10,022 bases of DNA from Methylomonas sp. Its GTDB lineage: Bacteria; Pseudomonadota; Gammaproteobacteria; Methylococcales; Methylomonadaceae. The notes beneath the pieces were generated by a model. It did no database searches. It was not told the DNA's origin and was given only the letters and a program-made list of their open reading frames with translations. The DNA is taken from positions 1 through 10,022 of the forward strand of contig JALSLS010000365.1 of the NCBI GenBank assembly GCA_026988195.1, in the 5' to 3' direction. Shown here piece by piece: positions 1-5,207 of this stretch. The position numbers and the translations under genes are program-made. Every line of letters starts with the position of its first letter. Within the stretch, counting starts at the first letter, position 1.

Positions 1-452
1 AGGAATCATTAAAAGAATGAACTTACCCACTGAGAGCATCACTGCCATTAAGGTAAGGAAATAAGTAGGATGCGCTCAATTTAAGGGGGTTAACTTAGAG
101 TACCTACCAAGGCCATGCTTTTATCGCTTAAGAGAGAGTGCCATATAGCTAAATCATAATGCTTAAATCCCTTGGGGCGTAAAAGGGTAAAAAAACAGCC
201 TTTATTAATACCCCGTTTTCGAGGGACGAGAAAGGCGAGTGTTTATGCCTCGGGGGAGGTTTATTTAAGATCATTCGGGAGCTGCAAAAAGAATCCAAAA
301 TAATAAAAAAGAAGAGACTGGTCAGCCAGAAGAAGGCGGTGAAATTGAGAGTCAAACTATTGATAACCCCTTTACTCCAAGGTCTCTTTTAGATTTTTCA
401 GTTTAAACTCATTAACACGTCCCTGTGTGGTTTGATTTCTTTTAAATTTATC
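1..452. other. Left flank without a convincing intact gene
   Basis: No complete gene with a credible start and codon pattern is seen on either strand. The only minus-strand frame with a start (149-355) reads as an unusual Phe/Leu/Ser-rich peptide and lies over a plus-strand frame (269-406) with better coding character, so I treat it as chance. A plus frame from 2 to 64 (ending ITAIKVRK, then TAA) could be the last 20 residues of a gene cut by the window edge, but nothing identifies it. I see no tRNA, rRNA or clear terminator here. Confidence 0.5.
269..406 (+). pseudogene. Possible decayed or truncated coding tail, function unknown
   Basis: This plus-strand frame is open for 45 codons between two TAA codons (266-268 and 404-406) and has no ATG near its start. 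The translation is hydrophilic and protein-like, with a Glu/Gln/Gly-rich middle (GQPEEGGEIESQ) and the ending NPFTPRSLLDFSV. Codons show purine-rich first positions and AT-rich third positions, as in the real genes of this window. The same frame is open again upstream from 209 to 265, interrupted only by the TAA at 266. This suggests the 3' end of a broken gene rather than a functional one. I do not recognise the family. Chance openness over this length is quite possible. Confidence 0.25.
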
Positions 453-616
453 TATACTTCGCACGGTCACGACTGCGGATTTCTAACCGCTGAGTTTTTG
501 CCAATAGCTGCAGTGCTGAAACAGTTGCGTAGCTTGCTATGCGCCTGTTTCAGCACCTTGCTATCGACAAAAATCAGCAGCTTATAAATTCCGCATCCGT
601 GACCGCGCGAAGTATA
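453..616. repeat. 164-bp palindromic element, MITE-like
   Basis: Two arms of 72 bases (453-524 and 545-616) are imperfect reverse complements around a 20-base centre. Perfect blocks include the outer ends TATACTTCGC/GCGAAGTATA (453-462 and 607-616), CGGTCACG/CGTGACCG just inside, TGCGGA/TCCGCA, and the inner GTGCTGAAACAG/CTGTTTCAGCAC (513-524 and 545-556). The centre folds again (GCGTAG 527-532 with CTATGC 537-542). The element looks richer in G+C than its surroundings and has no reading frame, as expected of a non-autonomous miniature inverted-repeat transposable element. Ends of the form TA-TACTTCGC would fit a TA target duplication of the IS630/Tc1 type, which is inference. It ends one base before the stop codon of the minus-strand gene at 617, so any transcript of that gene would run straight into this large hairpin. 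Confidence 0.75.
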
Positions 617-1066
617 TCAAATACATTCAACTTTTAAGGAACGTATTTTATGGTAGAAATTATACTCTCCAAAACTATGGATCTTCGAGTTAGGGTGAAG
701 AATAATTTCAGAGTCTTCAAGAATATCTTGCATAGTAATCCCTAAAGATTTCATTAGCACAGGGTGCTTTGCCATTTCTTTTAAAGTTAATTTCATATTT
801 TTATTTTCAAAGACAGTCACTGTTGCTTTAGGGCCGACCAAAACACTTTCAATTCTTTTGTCCCAATTCTCTCCTTTAACGTTAACTAAATTTCTTTTGT
901 ATGCCGGTCCCTGTAGACGAAAACTGCTTCCTTTAAATTGAGCATCCTCATAAAACTCAGCCCAACAATCACTTCTTTTAGCATGCACTGATGTTGTATA
1001 GCCTAATAACATCATTAGAATCAATAATGAGATAAAACCATGTATTGTTTTTTTAATTTGTTTCAT
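617..1066 (-). CDS. Small secreted beta/gamma-crystallin-fold protein
   Basis: The product has 149 residues. Residues 1-29 form a clear Sec signal peptide: basic start MKQIKK, hydrophobic core, and probable cleavage after SVHA. The mature part starts with a crystallin Greek-key pattern: FYED at 38-41, QFKGSSFRL at 43-51, GP at 53-54, NL at 59-60, NWDKRIES at 67-74 and VGPKATVTVFE at 77-87. This matches the usual order of aromatic-E-D, FxG, LxGP, W..I.S and VGP..V.V(F/Y). A second, more diverged repeat seems to end in YHKIRSLKV (138-146). The calcium-binding consensus (N/D-N/D-x-x-S/T-S) is degraded to D-K-R-I-E-S, so strong calcium binding is doubtful. Cys34 and Cys148 sit near the two ends of the mature protein and could form a disulfide. 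The start at 1064-1066 is supported by a strong GGGGGAG site (1072-1078) five bases upstream. Its biological role is unknown; an envelope or secreted structural or stress role is a guess. Confidence 0.8.
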   Translation of the reverse strand: MKQIKKTIHGFISLLILMMLLGYTTSVHAKRSDCWAEFYEDAQFKGSSFRLQGPAYKRNLVNVKGENWDKRIESVLVGPKATVTVFENKNMKLTLKEMAKHPVLMKSLGITMQDILEDSEIILHPNSKIHSFGEYNFYHKIRSLKVECI

Positions 1067-1078
1067 TTTTACTCCCCC

Positions 1079-1158
1079 TTATGAAATAAAAAGCAGGGGT
1101 GCTAATAAACCAACCATTACGATAGGTTTCTAACCCCCACTGCTTACTAATTTCATAA
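1079..1158 (-). promoter_or_regulatory. 80-nt hairpin in the leader of the crystallin-like gene
   Basis: The outer stem is TTATGAAAT (1079-1087) with ATTTCATAA (1150-1158). Inside are AAGCAG/CTGCTT (1091-1096 and 1140-1145), GGGGT/ACCCC, and AAACC/GGTTT (1107-1111 and 1125-1129). The hairpin lies directly next to the GGGGGAG ribosome-binding site (1072-1078). Read on the minus strand, its CCCCT segment could pair either inside the hairpin or with AGGGG of that site, so a translational switch is conceivable. The structure is seen in the sequence; the regulatory role is inference. It may instead be another small palindromic repeat. Confidence 0.45.
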
Positions 1159-1190
1159 AAAACACTTTAGAAAAGTTTATTTTAGTGTTT
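1157..1190 (-). terminator. Weak terminator-like hairpin in the crystallin-gene leader
   Basis: Read on the minus strand, AAACACT (1190-1184) pairs with AGTGTTT (1166-1160) around a 17-base loop, and the stem runs into a six-base T tract (1162-1157). The stem is short and AT-rich and the loop is long, so termination would be inefficient. It lies upstream of the gene at 617-1066, so if real it would act as an attenuator rather than an end-of-gene terminator. Confidence 0.2.
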
Positions 1191-1219
1191 AAGCCTTTAC
1201 TTTACACGCCTTTCTGGGC

Positions 1220-1254
1220 TTAAGGAGCGGGGACTCAACAATACCCGCTCTTAA
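1220..1254. repeat. Interspersed palindromic repeat, copy A (short form)
   Basis: TTAAG-G-AGCGGG (1220-1231) pairs with CCCGCTCTTAA (1244-1254) to give an 11-bp stem with one bulged G and a 12-base loop. The first 29 bases match the first 29 bases of copy B at 3796 with four differences, all transitions. Copy A lacks the 31-base interior of B but keeps the CTTAA end. It sits in the probable leader of the minus-strand crystallin-like gene. No T tract follows on either strand, so a terminator role is not supported. Confidence 0.6.
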
Positions 1255-1271
1255 TTAATATTTGTCGCTAA

Positions 1272-1301
1272 AAAATATTCCTTTAATCTATTTATGGACA
1301 A
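1272..1301 (-). promoter_or_regulatory. Candidate sigma70 promoter for the crystallin-like gene
   Basis: Read on the minus strand, TTGTCC (1301-1296) and TATTTT (1277-1272) are separated by 18 bases. Transcription would start near 1264 and give a leader of about 200 nt containing repeat A and two further hairpins. The match is moderate and AT-rich sequence yields such matches by chance. Confidence 0.35.
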
Positions 1302-1453
1302 GAACTATTTTTAGTTTAAGCCAAAGGTTTGTCGCATAATATCTATAACATAAAATTAGACTATGAGATGAATAAAGAGTTTCATAAAAAGGTGTTGATA
1401 CATCATCATTATTATAATGGGCTATATAGTCAATTTGTACCTGCCTCCAGTTA

Positions 1454-1558
1454 TTAGCAATTAGCCTGTATTTTTAAAGCAATGCAGGCTAAAGCCAGCG
1501 CCCGAAAATAACAGGGATATTTGCTCTGTACTTTGTCTTTTAGCGAGTGGTTGTTTGT
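1454..1558 (-). pseudogene. Relic coding tail, possibly from a transposase
   Basis: This minus-strand frame is open for 34 codons and ends in two adjacent TAA codons (1456-1451). It reads SLKDKVQSKYPCYFRALALA followed by a CIALKIQANC ending. The composition is protein-like: a basic, aromatic segment followed by an Ala/Leu helix. That resembles the C-terminal tails of some DDE transposases, but I cannot name a family, and the transposase idea is a guess. The frame is blocked upstream by TAA at 1561-1559 with no start. The TAGCCTGTA/TGCAGGCTA inverted repeat (1462-1470 and 1483-1491) lies inside it. Confidence 0.3.
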
Positions 1559-1734
1559 TTAGTGCGAGTTTGACTAAATAGTGGGTAATTGATTTAGGGC
1601 ATATTTACTATCGGGGTTATCAACTTTTTACGGTATTACTTAATGCTGAAAAAAGTGACCAAACTACACTAAATTTAAATTATATTTTTAAGGCTTTTTA
1701 AACCCGATTGTCCTGGTGATTAATGTTTTTTAAA

Positions 1735-1763
1735 TTGCCCAAAAGTATATTGCATGGTATAAA
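1735..1763 (+). promoter_or_regulatory. rpsB promoter (sigma70, extended -10)
   Basis: TTGCCC (1735-1740) and TATAAA (1758-1763) are separated by exactly 17 bases. TG at 1755-1756, one base before the -10 box, gives an extended -10 element. T- and A-rich sequence just upstream (about 1721-1734) could serve as an UP element. Predicted initiation near 1770 leaves a leader of about 140 nt before the rpsB start, similar in scale to the E. coli rpsB leader. Confidence 0.7.
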
Positions 1764-1794
1764 GGTAAGTTCATTTTTGTATTAATTCTCACAT

Positions 1795-1849
1795 CTATCG
1801 ACACAACTGGTAGGGTGCTAGTTTTTTAACTGGTTTCCAGTCGGGATAG
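1795..1849 (+). promoter_or_regulatory. Structured rpsB leader, candidate S2 autoregulatory element
   Basis: Three stems can be drawn. P1 is CTATC (1795-1799) with GATAG (1845-1849), extendable by GAC/GTC across a two-base bulge. P2 is AACTGG (1805-1810) with CTAGTT (1818-1823), including one G-U pair and running into a T tract (1822-1827). P3 is ACTGG/CCAGT (1829-1833 and 1837-1841) with a TTT loop. Together they resemble a three-way junction. In E. coli, ribosomal protein S2 represses rpsB-tsf through the rpsB 5' leader, so position and structure make this a good candidate for the same control. P2 with its T tract could alternatively attenuate transcription. The pairing is my own drawing. 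Confidence 0.5.
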
Positions 1850-1912
1850 GTGGAGGCGAAACCCAGGTTATTAGCTTTTAAAGTGGTGACCGAATTATTT
1901 TAGGAGAAAAAC

Positions 1913-2692
1913 ATGGCAGCAGTGTCAATGCGTCAAATGCTAGAAGCAGGTGTTCATTTTGGACATCAAACTCGTTACTGGAACCCCAAAATGGCTTCAT
2001 ACCTTTTTGGTGCGCGTAATAAGATTTATATTATCGATTTAGAGCAAACTCTTCCATTATTTAATGATGCGATGAACTACCTAGGTCAAATGACTGCAAA
2101 CAAAGGTAATATTTTGTTTGTTGGAACAAAAAAATCTGCACGTAAAACAGTAGCGGAAGAAGCACAACGTTGTGGTATGCCTTACGTAAACCATCGTTGG
2201 TTAGGTGGCATGCTAACTAACTTTAAAACAATTAAAAAATCAATTAATCGTTTAAAAGAATTAGAAGCAATGAAGGCTGATGGTACTTTGTACCAAAAGT
2301 TTAGCAAGAAAGAAGCTCTAGGTATGGAACGTGAAATGGAAAAGCTTGATCGCAGTCTTGGTGGCATTAAAGACATGCGTGGTACACCAGATGCGCTTTT
2401 CGTACTTGATGTTGGTTACGAAAAAAATGCAGTAAATGAAGCAAAAAAACTAGGCATACCTGTTATAGGTGTTGTTGACTCAAACAACTCACCTGAAGGT
2501 ATTGATTACGTTATCCCAGGTAACGATGATTCAATCCGTGCGATTAAATTATATTGTCAAACTGCTTCAGCTTCTGTTTTAGAAGCTAAGTCCGCAGGAT
2601 TAGCTGGCTCAGCAAAAGCAGATGATTTTGTTGAGGAAAAAGTAGAAGAAGTAGCAAAAACTGAAGAAGTTGCAACAACTGAAAAAGTTTAA
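1913..2692 (+). CDS. rpsB: 30S ribosomal protein S2
   Basis: The 259-residue product is a structural component of the small ribosomal subunit, bound near the head-body junction on the solvent side. Family features are visible throughout: MRQMLEAGVHFGHQTRYWNP at the start, GTKKSA, RWLGGMLTNFKTIKKS, RDMRGTPDALFVLD-type sequence (here KDMRGTPDALFVLD), IPVIGVVDSNNSPEGIDYVIPGNDD near the end of the globular part, and a Lys/Glu-rich tail from about residue 237. Length is slightly above the E. coli protein (241) because of this acidic tail. The ATG is preceded by AGGAG (1902-1906) at six bases. It has its own promoter and structured leader and is followed by a strong hairpin terminator before tsf. 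Confidence 0.98.
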   Translation: MAAVSMRQMLEAGVHFGHQTRYWNPKMASYLFGARNKIYIIDLEQTLPLFNDAMNYLGQMTANKGNILFVGTKKSARKTVAEEAQRCGMPYVNHRWLGGMLTNFKTIKKSINRLKELEAMKADGTLYQKFSKKEALGMEREMEKLDRSLGGIKDMRGTPDALFVLDVGYEKNAVNEAKKLGIPVIGVVDSNNSPEGIDYVIPGNDDSIRAIKLYCQTASASVLEAKSAGLAGSAKADDFVEEKVEEVAKTEEVATTEKV

Positions 2693-2735
2693 TTGCTGTT
2701 GTAAAGACTGGGCTATAGATTGAGATAGCTATTTT

Positions 2736-2771
2736 AAACGCCCCCTTTATTGCTATTGGGGGCGTTTTTTT
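2736..2771 (+). terminator. Intrinsic terminator or attenuator between rpsB and tsf
   Basis: AAACGCCCCC (2736-2745) pairs perfectly with GGGGGCGTTT (2758-2767) around a 12-base loop, followed by a T tract through 2771. This is the strongest terminator in the window. It lies 27 bases upstream of tsf, so it would end part of the transcripts and make more S2 than EF-Ts. Partial termination between these two genes is described for E. coli. I see no clear promoter between the hairpin and tsf, so readthrough is the likely source of tsf mRNA. Confidence 0.9.
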
Positions 2772-2797
2772 AGAAAAGAATTTAAGGGTTAGATAGT

Positions 2798-3682
2798 ATG
2801 AAAATTACGGCCGTAATGGTTAAAGAACTTCGTGAAAGAACGGGTTCAGGAATGATGGAATGTAAAAAGAATTTGACCGAAGCTAATGGCGATATGGAAT
2901 TAGCTATTGAAAATATGCGTAAATCAGGCCTTGCCAAAGCAGATAAAAAAGCAGGTCGAGTTGCTGCTGAAGGTGCAATTGGTATTAAAATAAGTGATGA
3001 CAGCAAAACTGTCGCTATGGTTGAAATTAATAGTGAAACAGATTTTGTAGTAAAAAGTGAAGATTTTAAAAACTTTGTTGATGCACTAGCTACAGCAGTA
3101 TTAACTAATGATATTGAAAGCAATGAGCAATTAGCAGATATGGTGTTGGCTAGTGGTGAGACTGTTGAAATAACGCGTCGCGCTTTAATTGCTAAAGTGG
3201 GTGAAAATATTTCAGTAAGACGTTTTCAAAAATACACTAATGTAGCGGGTGGAACTGCATGCTACTTACATGGTGGAAAAATAGCAGTCATTATTGAACT
3301 GGCTAAAAATGATGCTGAGTTAGGTAAAGATATTGCAATGCATATTGCAGCGGTAAACCCTTCTTGTGTTTCTGAAGATCAAGTATCTGAAGACCTAATT
3401 CAAAAAGAAAAAGATATTTTTACAGCTCAGGCACTAGAAAGTGGTAAAAAACCTGAAATTGTTGAGAAAATGATTACAGGAAGAATTAAAAAATTCTTAT
3501 CTGAAATTACACTTGAAGGTCAGTCGTTTATTAAAGATGACAAAATGACTGTTGCTCAGTTGACTAAATCTAAAGACAATTCTGTTGTTCGTTTTACTCG
3601 GTTTGAAGTAGGCGAAGGTATTGAAAAAGAAGAAGTTGATTTTGCAGAAGAAGTAAGAGCGCAAGCAGCTGCAACAGCTTAA
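2798..3682 (+). CDS. tsf: Translation elongation factor Ts
   Basis: The 294-residue product is the guanine-nucleotide exchange factor that releases GDP from EF-Tu in the cytoplasm. The N-terminal UBA-like part reads VKELRERTGSGMMECKKNL (9-26 region), followed by the LAKADKKAGRVAAEG linker (about 45-59) typical of the family. TDFV (81-84) is the conserved motif that contacts EF-Tu. Length matches the family (E. coli 283). The ATG has a modest AAGGG site (2784-2788) nine bases upstream. It is separated from rpsB by a strong terminator and from pyrH by a 221-bp spacer with two palindromic elements. Confidence 0.97.
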   Translation: MKITAVMVKELRERTGSGMMECKKNLTEANGDMELAIENMRKSGLAKADKKAGRVAAEGAIGIKISDDSKTVAMVEINSETDFVVKSEDFKNFVDALATAVLTNDIESNEQLADMVLASGETVEITRRALIAKVGENISVRRFQKYTNVAGGTACYLHGGKIAVIIELAKNDAELGKDIAMHIAAVNPSCVSEDQVSEDLIQKEKDIFTAQALESGKKPEIVEKMITGRIKKFLSEITLEGQSFIKDDKMTVAQLTKSKDNSVVRFTRFEVGEGIEKEEVDFAEEVRAQAAATA

Positions 3683-3696
3683 ACTATAAAAGAAAC

Positions 3697-3782
3697 GTAA
3701 CTATTTAGCTTGTGAATAGGCAATGATGATGTAGGAGCATTTGCCCTTACGAAACATTGCACTAAAGATGCTAAATAGTTAC
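3697..3782. repeat. 86-bp nested palindromic element in the tsf-pyrH spacer
   Basis: Perfect 13-bp terminal inverted repeats GTAACTATTTAGC (3697-3709) and GCTAAATAGTTAC (3770-3782) enclose an inner stem GCAATG/CATTGC (3720-3725 and 3755-3760) and a central REP-like hairpin (3731-3738 with 3743-3750, one mismatch, tetraloop ATTT). The whole can fold as one long stem-loop. Small size, perfect ends and no reading frame suggest a MITE- or REP-type element. I see no clear target-site duplication. Being transcribed behind tsf, it could also protect the tsf mRNA 3' end or slow transcription into pyrH. Confidence 0.65.
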
Positions 3783-3795
3783 CAAATTTTTACCT

Positions 3796-3861
3796 TTAAG
3801 GAACGAGGACTCAATAATATCCGCAAGTCAGCCCCGGGTACTATTGAGTCCTGGCTCTTAA
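3796..3861. repeat. Interspersed palindromic repeat, copy B (long form)
   Basis: TTAAG/CTTAA ends (3796-3800 and 3857-3861) and a perfect 11-bp inner stem AGGACTCAATA/TATTGAGTCCT (3806-3816 and 3842-3852) flank a 25-base centre that contains CCCGGG. The left 29 bases match copy A at 1220 in 25 positions; the two copies differ only by transitions there and by a 31-base block absent from A. The right end carries TTGAGT at a position where it could act as the -35 box of a pyrH promoter. Confidence 0.6.
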
Positions 3862-3870
3862 ATGTATACT
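3844..3870 (+). promoter_or_regulatory. Candidate pyrH promoter partly inside repeat B
   Basis: TTGAGT (3844-3849), inside the right arm of repeat B, and TATACT (3865-3870), just outside it, are spaced by 15 bases. The -10 matches consensus in five of six positions; the -35 matches in four, and the spacer is shorter than the ideal 17. pyrH often has its own promoter apart from rpsB-tsf, so a promoter is expected in this 221-bp gap, but the exact boxes are uncertain. Confidence 0.4.
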
Positions 3871-3903
3871 CCACCTAATTTATTATTGATAGGATTTTTG
3901 ATT

Positions 3904-4623
3904 ATGACCCAAATGATATGTAAAAGAATTTTACTTAAATTAAGTGGCGAAGCTCTAATGAGTGAAGAAGGCGGTAGTATTGACGCAAAAATAGTCAAAC
4001 GCCTTGCAACTGAAGTTAAAGAGTTATGCGATGCTGGTGTTGAAGTGGGTCTTGTTATCGGCGGTGGGAATATATTAAGGGGTGCAGAAAAAGCGGCTGA
4101 AGGTTTGGATAGAGTCACCAGTGACCAAATGGGGATGCTGGCAACTGTCATTAATGCCTTGGCTATGCAAGATTCACTTGAACATTTAGGGCAGCAAGTT
4201 AGAGTGATGACGGCGTTAAAAATAAACCAAGTTTGCGAGGATTATATTCGTCGTAAAGCTGTTAGGCATCTAGAAAAAGGGCGTGTTGTGATCTTTGCGG
4301 CTGGAACAGGCAACCCATTTTTTACGACTGATTCTGCTGCAAGCCTTAGAGCAATAGAAATTAATGCCGATTTAATGATTAAAGCAACGAAGGTCAAAGG
4401 TGTTTATTCTGCAGATCCAGAAAAGGATGAAAATGCTAAGTTTTATTCACGGATAACTTATGATCAGGCCTTAGACCAACGTTTAAATGTAATGGATACA
4501 ACAGCTTTAGTATTATGCAGGGAAAATGATCTTCCGATGCGGGTAATGAATATTTTTGAACCAGGGTCAATTATGCGCCTTATGCAAGGTGAAGATATTG
4601 GTTCTTTGATTGAAAAAAGTTAG
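3904..4623 (+). CDS. pyrH: Uridylate kinase (UMP kinase)
   Basis: The enzyme phosphorylates UMP to UDP with ATP in pyrimidine nucleotide synthesis; the bacterial form is a hexamer of the amino-acid-kinase fold, activated by GTP and inhibited by UTP. I chose the ATG at 3904 (239 residues, E. coli 241) rather than the in-frame ATG at 3862, because AGGA (3891-3894) lies nine bases upstream and the family starts a few residues before KRILLKLSGEAL. The 3862 start would add 14 residues and overlap the candidate promoter. Visible motifs are KLSGEA (12-17), VIGGGN (51-56), the MGMLATVINALAM helix (76-88) and GTGNPFFTTDSAA (134-146), which binds the UMP phosphate region. The stop overlaps the frr ribosome-binding site, so the two genes are probably co-transcribed. 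Confidence 0.97.
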   Translation: MTQMICKRILLKLSGEALMSEEGGSIDAKIVKRLATEVKELCDAGVEVGLVIGGGNILRGAEKAAEGLDRVTSDQMGMLATVINALAMQDSLEHLGQQVRVMTALKINQVCEDYIRRKAVRHLEKGRVVIFAAGTGNPFFTTDSAASLRAIEINADLMIKATKVKGVYSADPEKDENAKFYSRITYDQALDQRLNVMDTTALVLCRENDLPMRVMNIFEPGSIMRLMQGEDIGSLIEKS

Positions 4624-4631
4624 GAATAAAA

Positions 4632-5189
4632 ATGATTAGTGATATACAGGAAGACGCTTCAAAACGTATGAGTAAAAGTGTTGATGCACTGCAAAAAGCG
4701 TTTACAAAAATTAGAACAGGGCGTGCACACCCCAGTTTACTAGATCAAATATCTGTTTCATATTATGGGTCTGAAACTCCCTTATCCCAAGTTGCCAATG
4801 TCTCTGTTGAAGACTCTCGTACTTTAAAAGTATCTCCATGGGAAAAAGATATGGTTAAGGCCATAGAAAAGGCCATTATGACTTCTGATTTGGGGTTGAA
4901 TCCTACAACGCAAGGTGTGGTCATTCGTATACCTTTGCCTCCATTAACTGAAGAACGTCGTCGTGACCTGGTTAAGGTGGTAAAAAATGAAGCAGAGCAA
5001 GGTCGAGTAGCTGTTAGGAATATTCGTCGTGATGCAAACTCTGATATAAAAGAGGCTTTGAAAGAAAAAATGATTTCAGAAGATGAAGCGCATGATGGTG
5101 AAGAAAAGGTTCAACAGATTACAGATAAGTATATTAAAGAGATTGAAAAAAACCTTGAAGTTAAAGAGGCCGATTTACTTTCAATGTGA
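4632..5189 (+). CDS. frr: Ribosome recycling factor
   Basis: The 185-residue product, exactly the usual family length, splits post-termination ribosomes together with EF-G. It has the RRF layout: a long first helix (about 1-28) and the IRTGRAHPSLLDQISVSYYG region (27-46) leading into the beta domain, then PLPPLTEERRRDLVKVVK (about 107-124) and the long returning helices with DISEDEAHDGEEKVQQ-like sequence near the end. The ATG is six bases after AGGA (4622-4625), which overlaps the pyrH stop codon, so translation is likely coupled to pyrH. Next is uppS after 18 bases. Confidence 0.97.
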   Translation: MISDIQEDASKRMSKSVDALQKAFTKIRTGRAHPSLLDQISVSYYGSETPLSQVANVSVEDSRTLKVSPWEKDMVKAIEKAIMTSDLGLNPTTQGVVIRIPLPPLTEERRRDLVKVVKNEAEQGRVAVRNIRRDANSDIKEALKEKMISEDEAHDGEEKVQQITDKYIKEIEKNLEVKEADLLSM

Positions 5190-5207
5190 TTTTATAAATG
5201 ACTATTA

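Larger units (their letters stand above)
1067..1912. other. 846-bp intergenic region between divergent genes
   Basis: The left part holds the leader and promoter of the minus-strand crystallin-like gene. The middle holds a relic minus-strand frame (1454-1558). The right part (from about 1720) holds the rpsB promoter and structured leader. Between about 1562 and 1720 I see nothing beyond AT-rich sequence with stops in the frames I read. In many gammaproteobacteria map lies divergently upstream of rpsB; it is not present here. Confidence 0.6.

Noticed and set aside
2..64. Plus-strand frame reading to TAA that could be a gene end
   Set aside because: Only 20 codons, no recognisable motif; openness of this length is common by chance.
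149..355. Minus-strand frame of 68 codons with an ATG
   Set aside because: Odd Phe/Leu/Ser-rich composition, no ribosome-binding support that I can see, and it overlaps a plus-strand frame with better coding character.
453..616. The long palindrome as an integron attC site
   Set aside because: No GTTRRRY/RYYYAAC end sequences and no integron integrase or cassette array in view.
1395..1418. TTGATA and TATAAT as a promoter
   Set aside because: The boxes are only 12 bases apart, too close for sigma70.
1462..1491. TAGCCTGTA/TGCAGGCTA inverted repeat as a terminator or mobile-element end
   Set aside because: It lies within the relic minus-strand coding frame, has no T tract, and no second copy is seen.
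3862..3903. Upstream in-frame ATG for pyrH
   Set aside because: It adds 14 residues not typical of the family, overlaps the candidate promoter and lacks a good ribosome-binding site; the ATG at 3904 has one.
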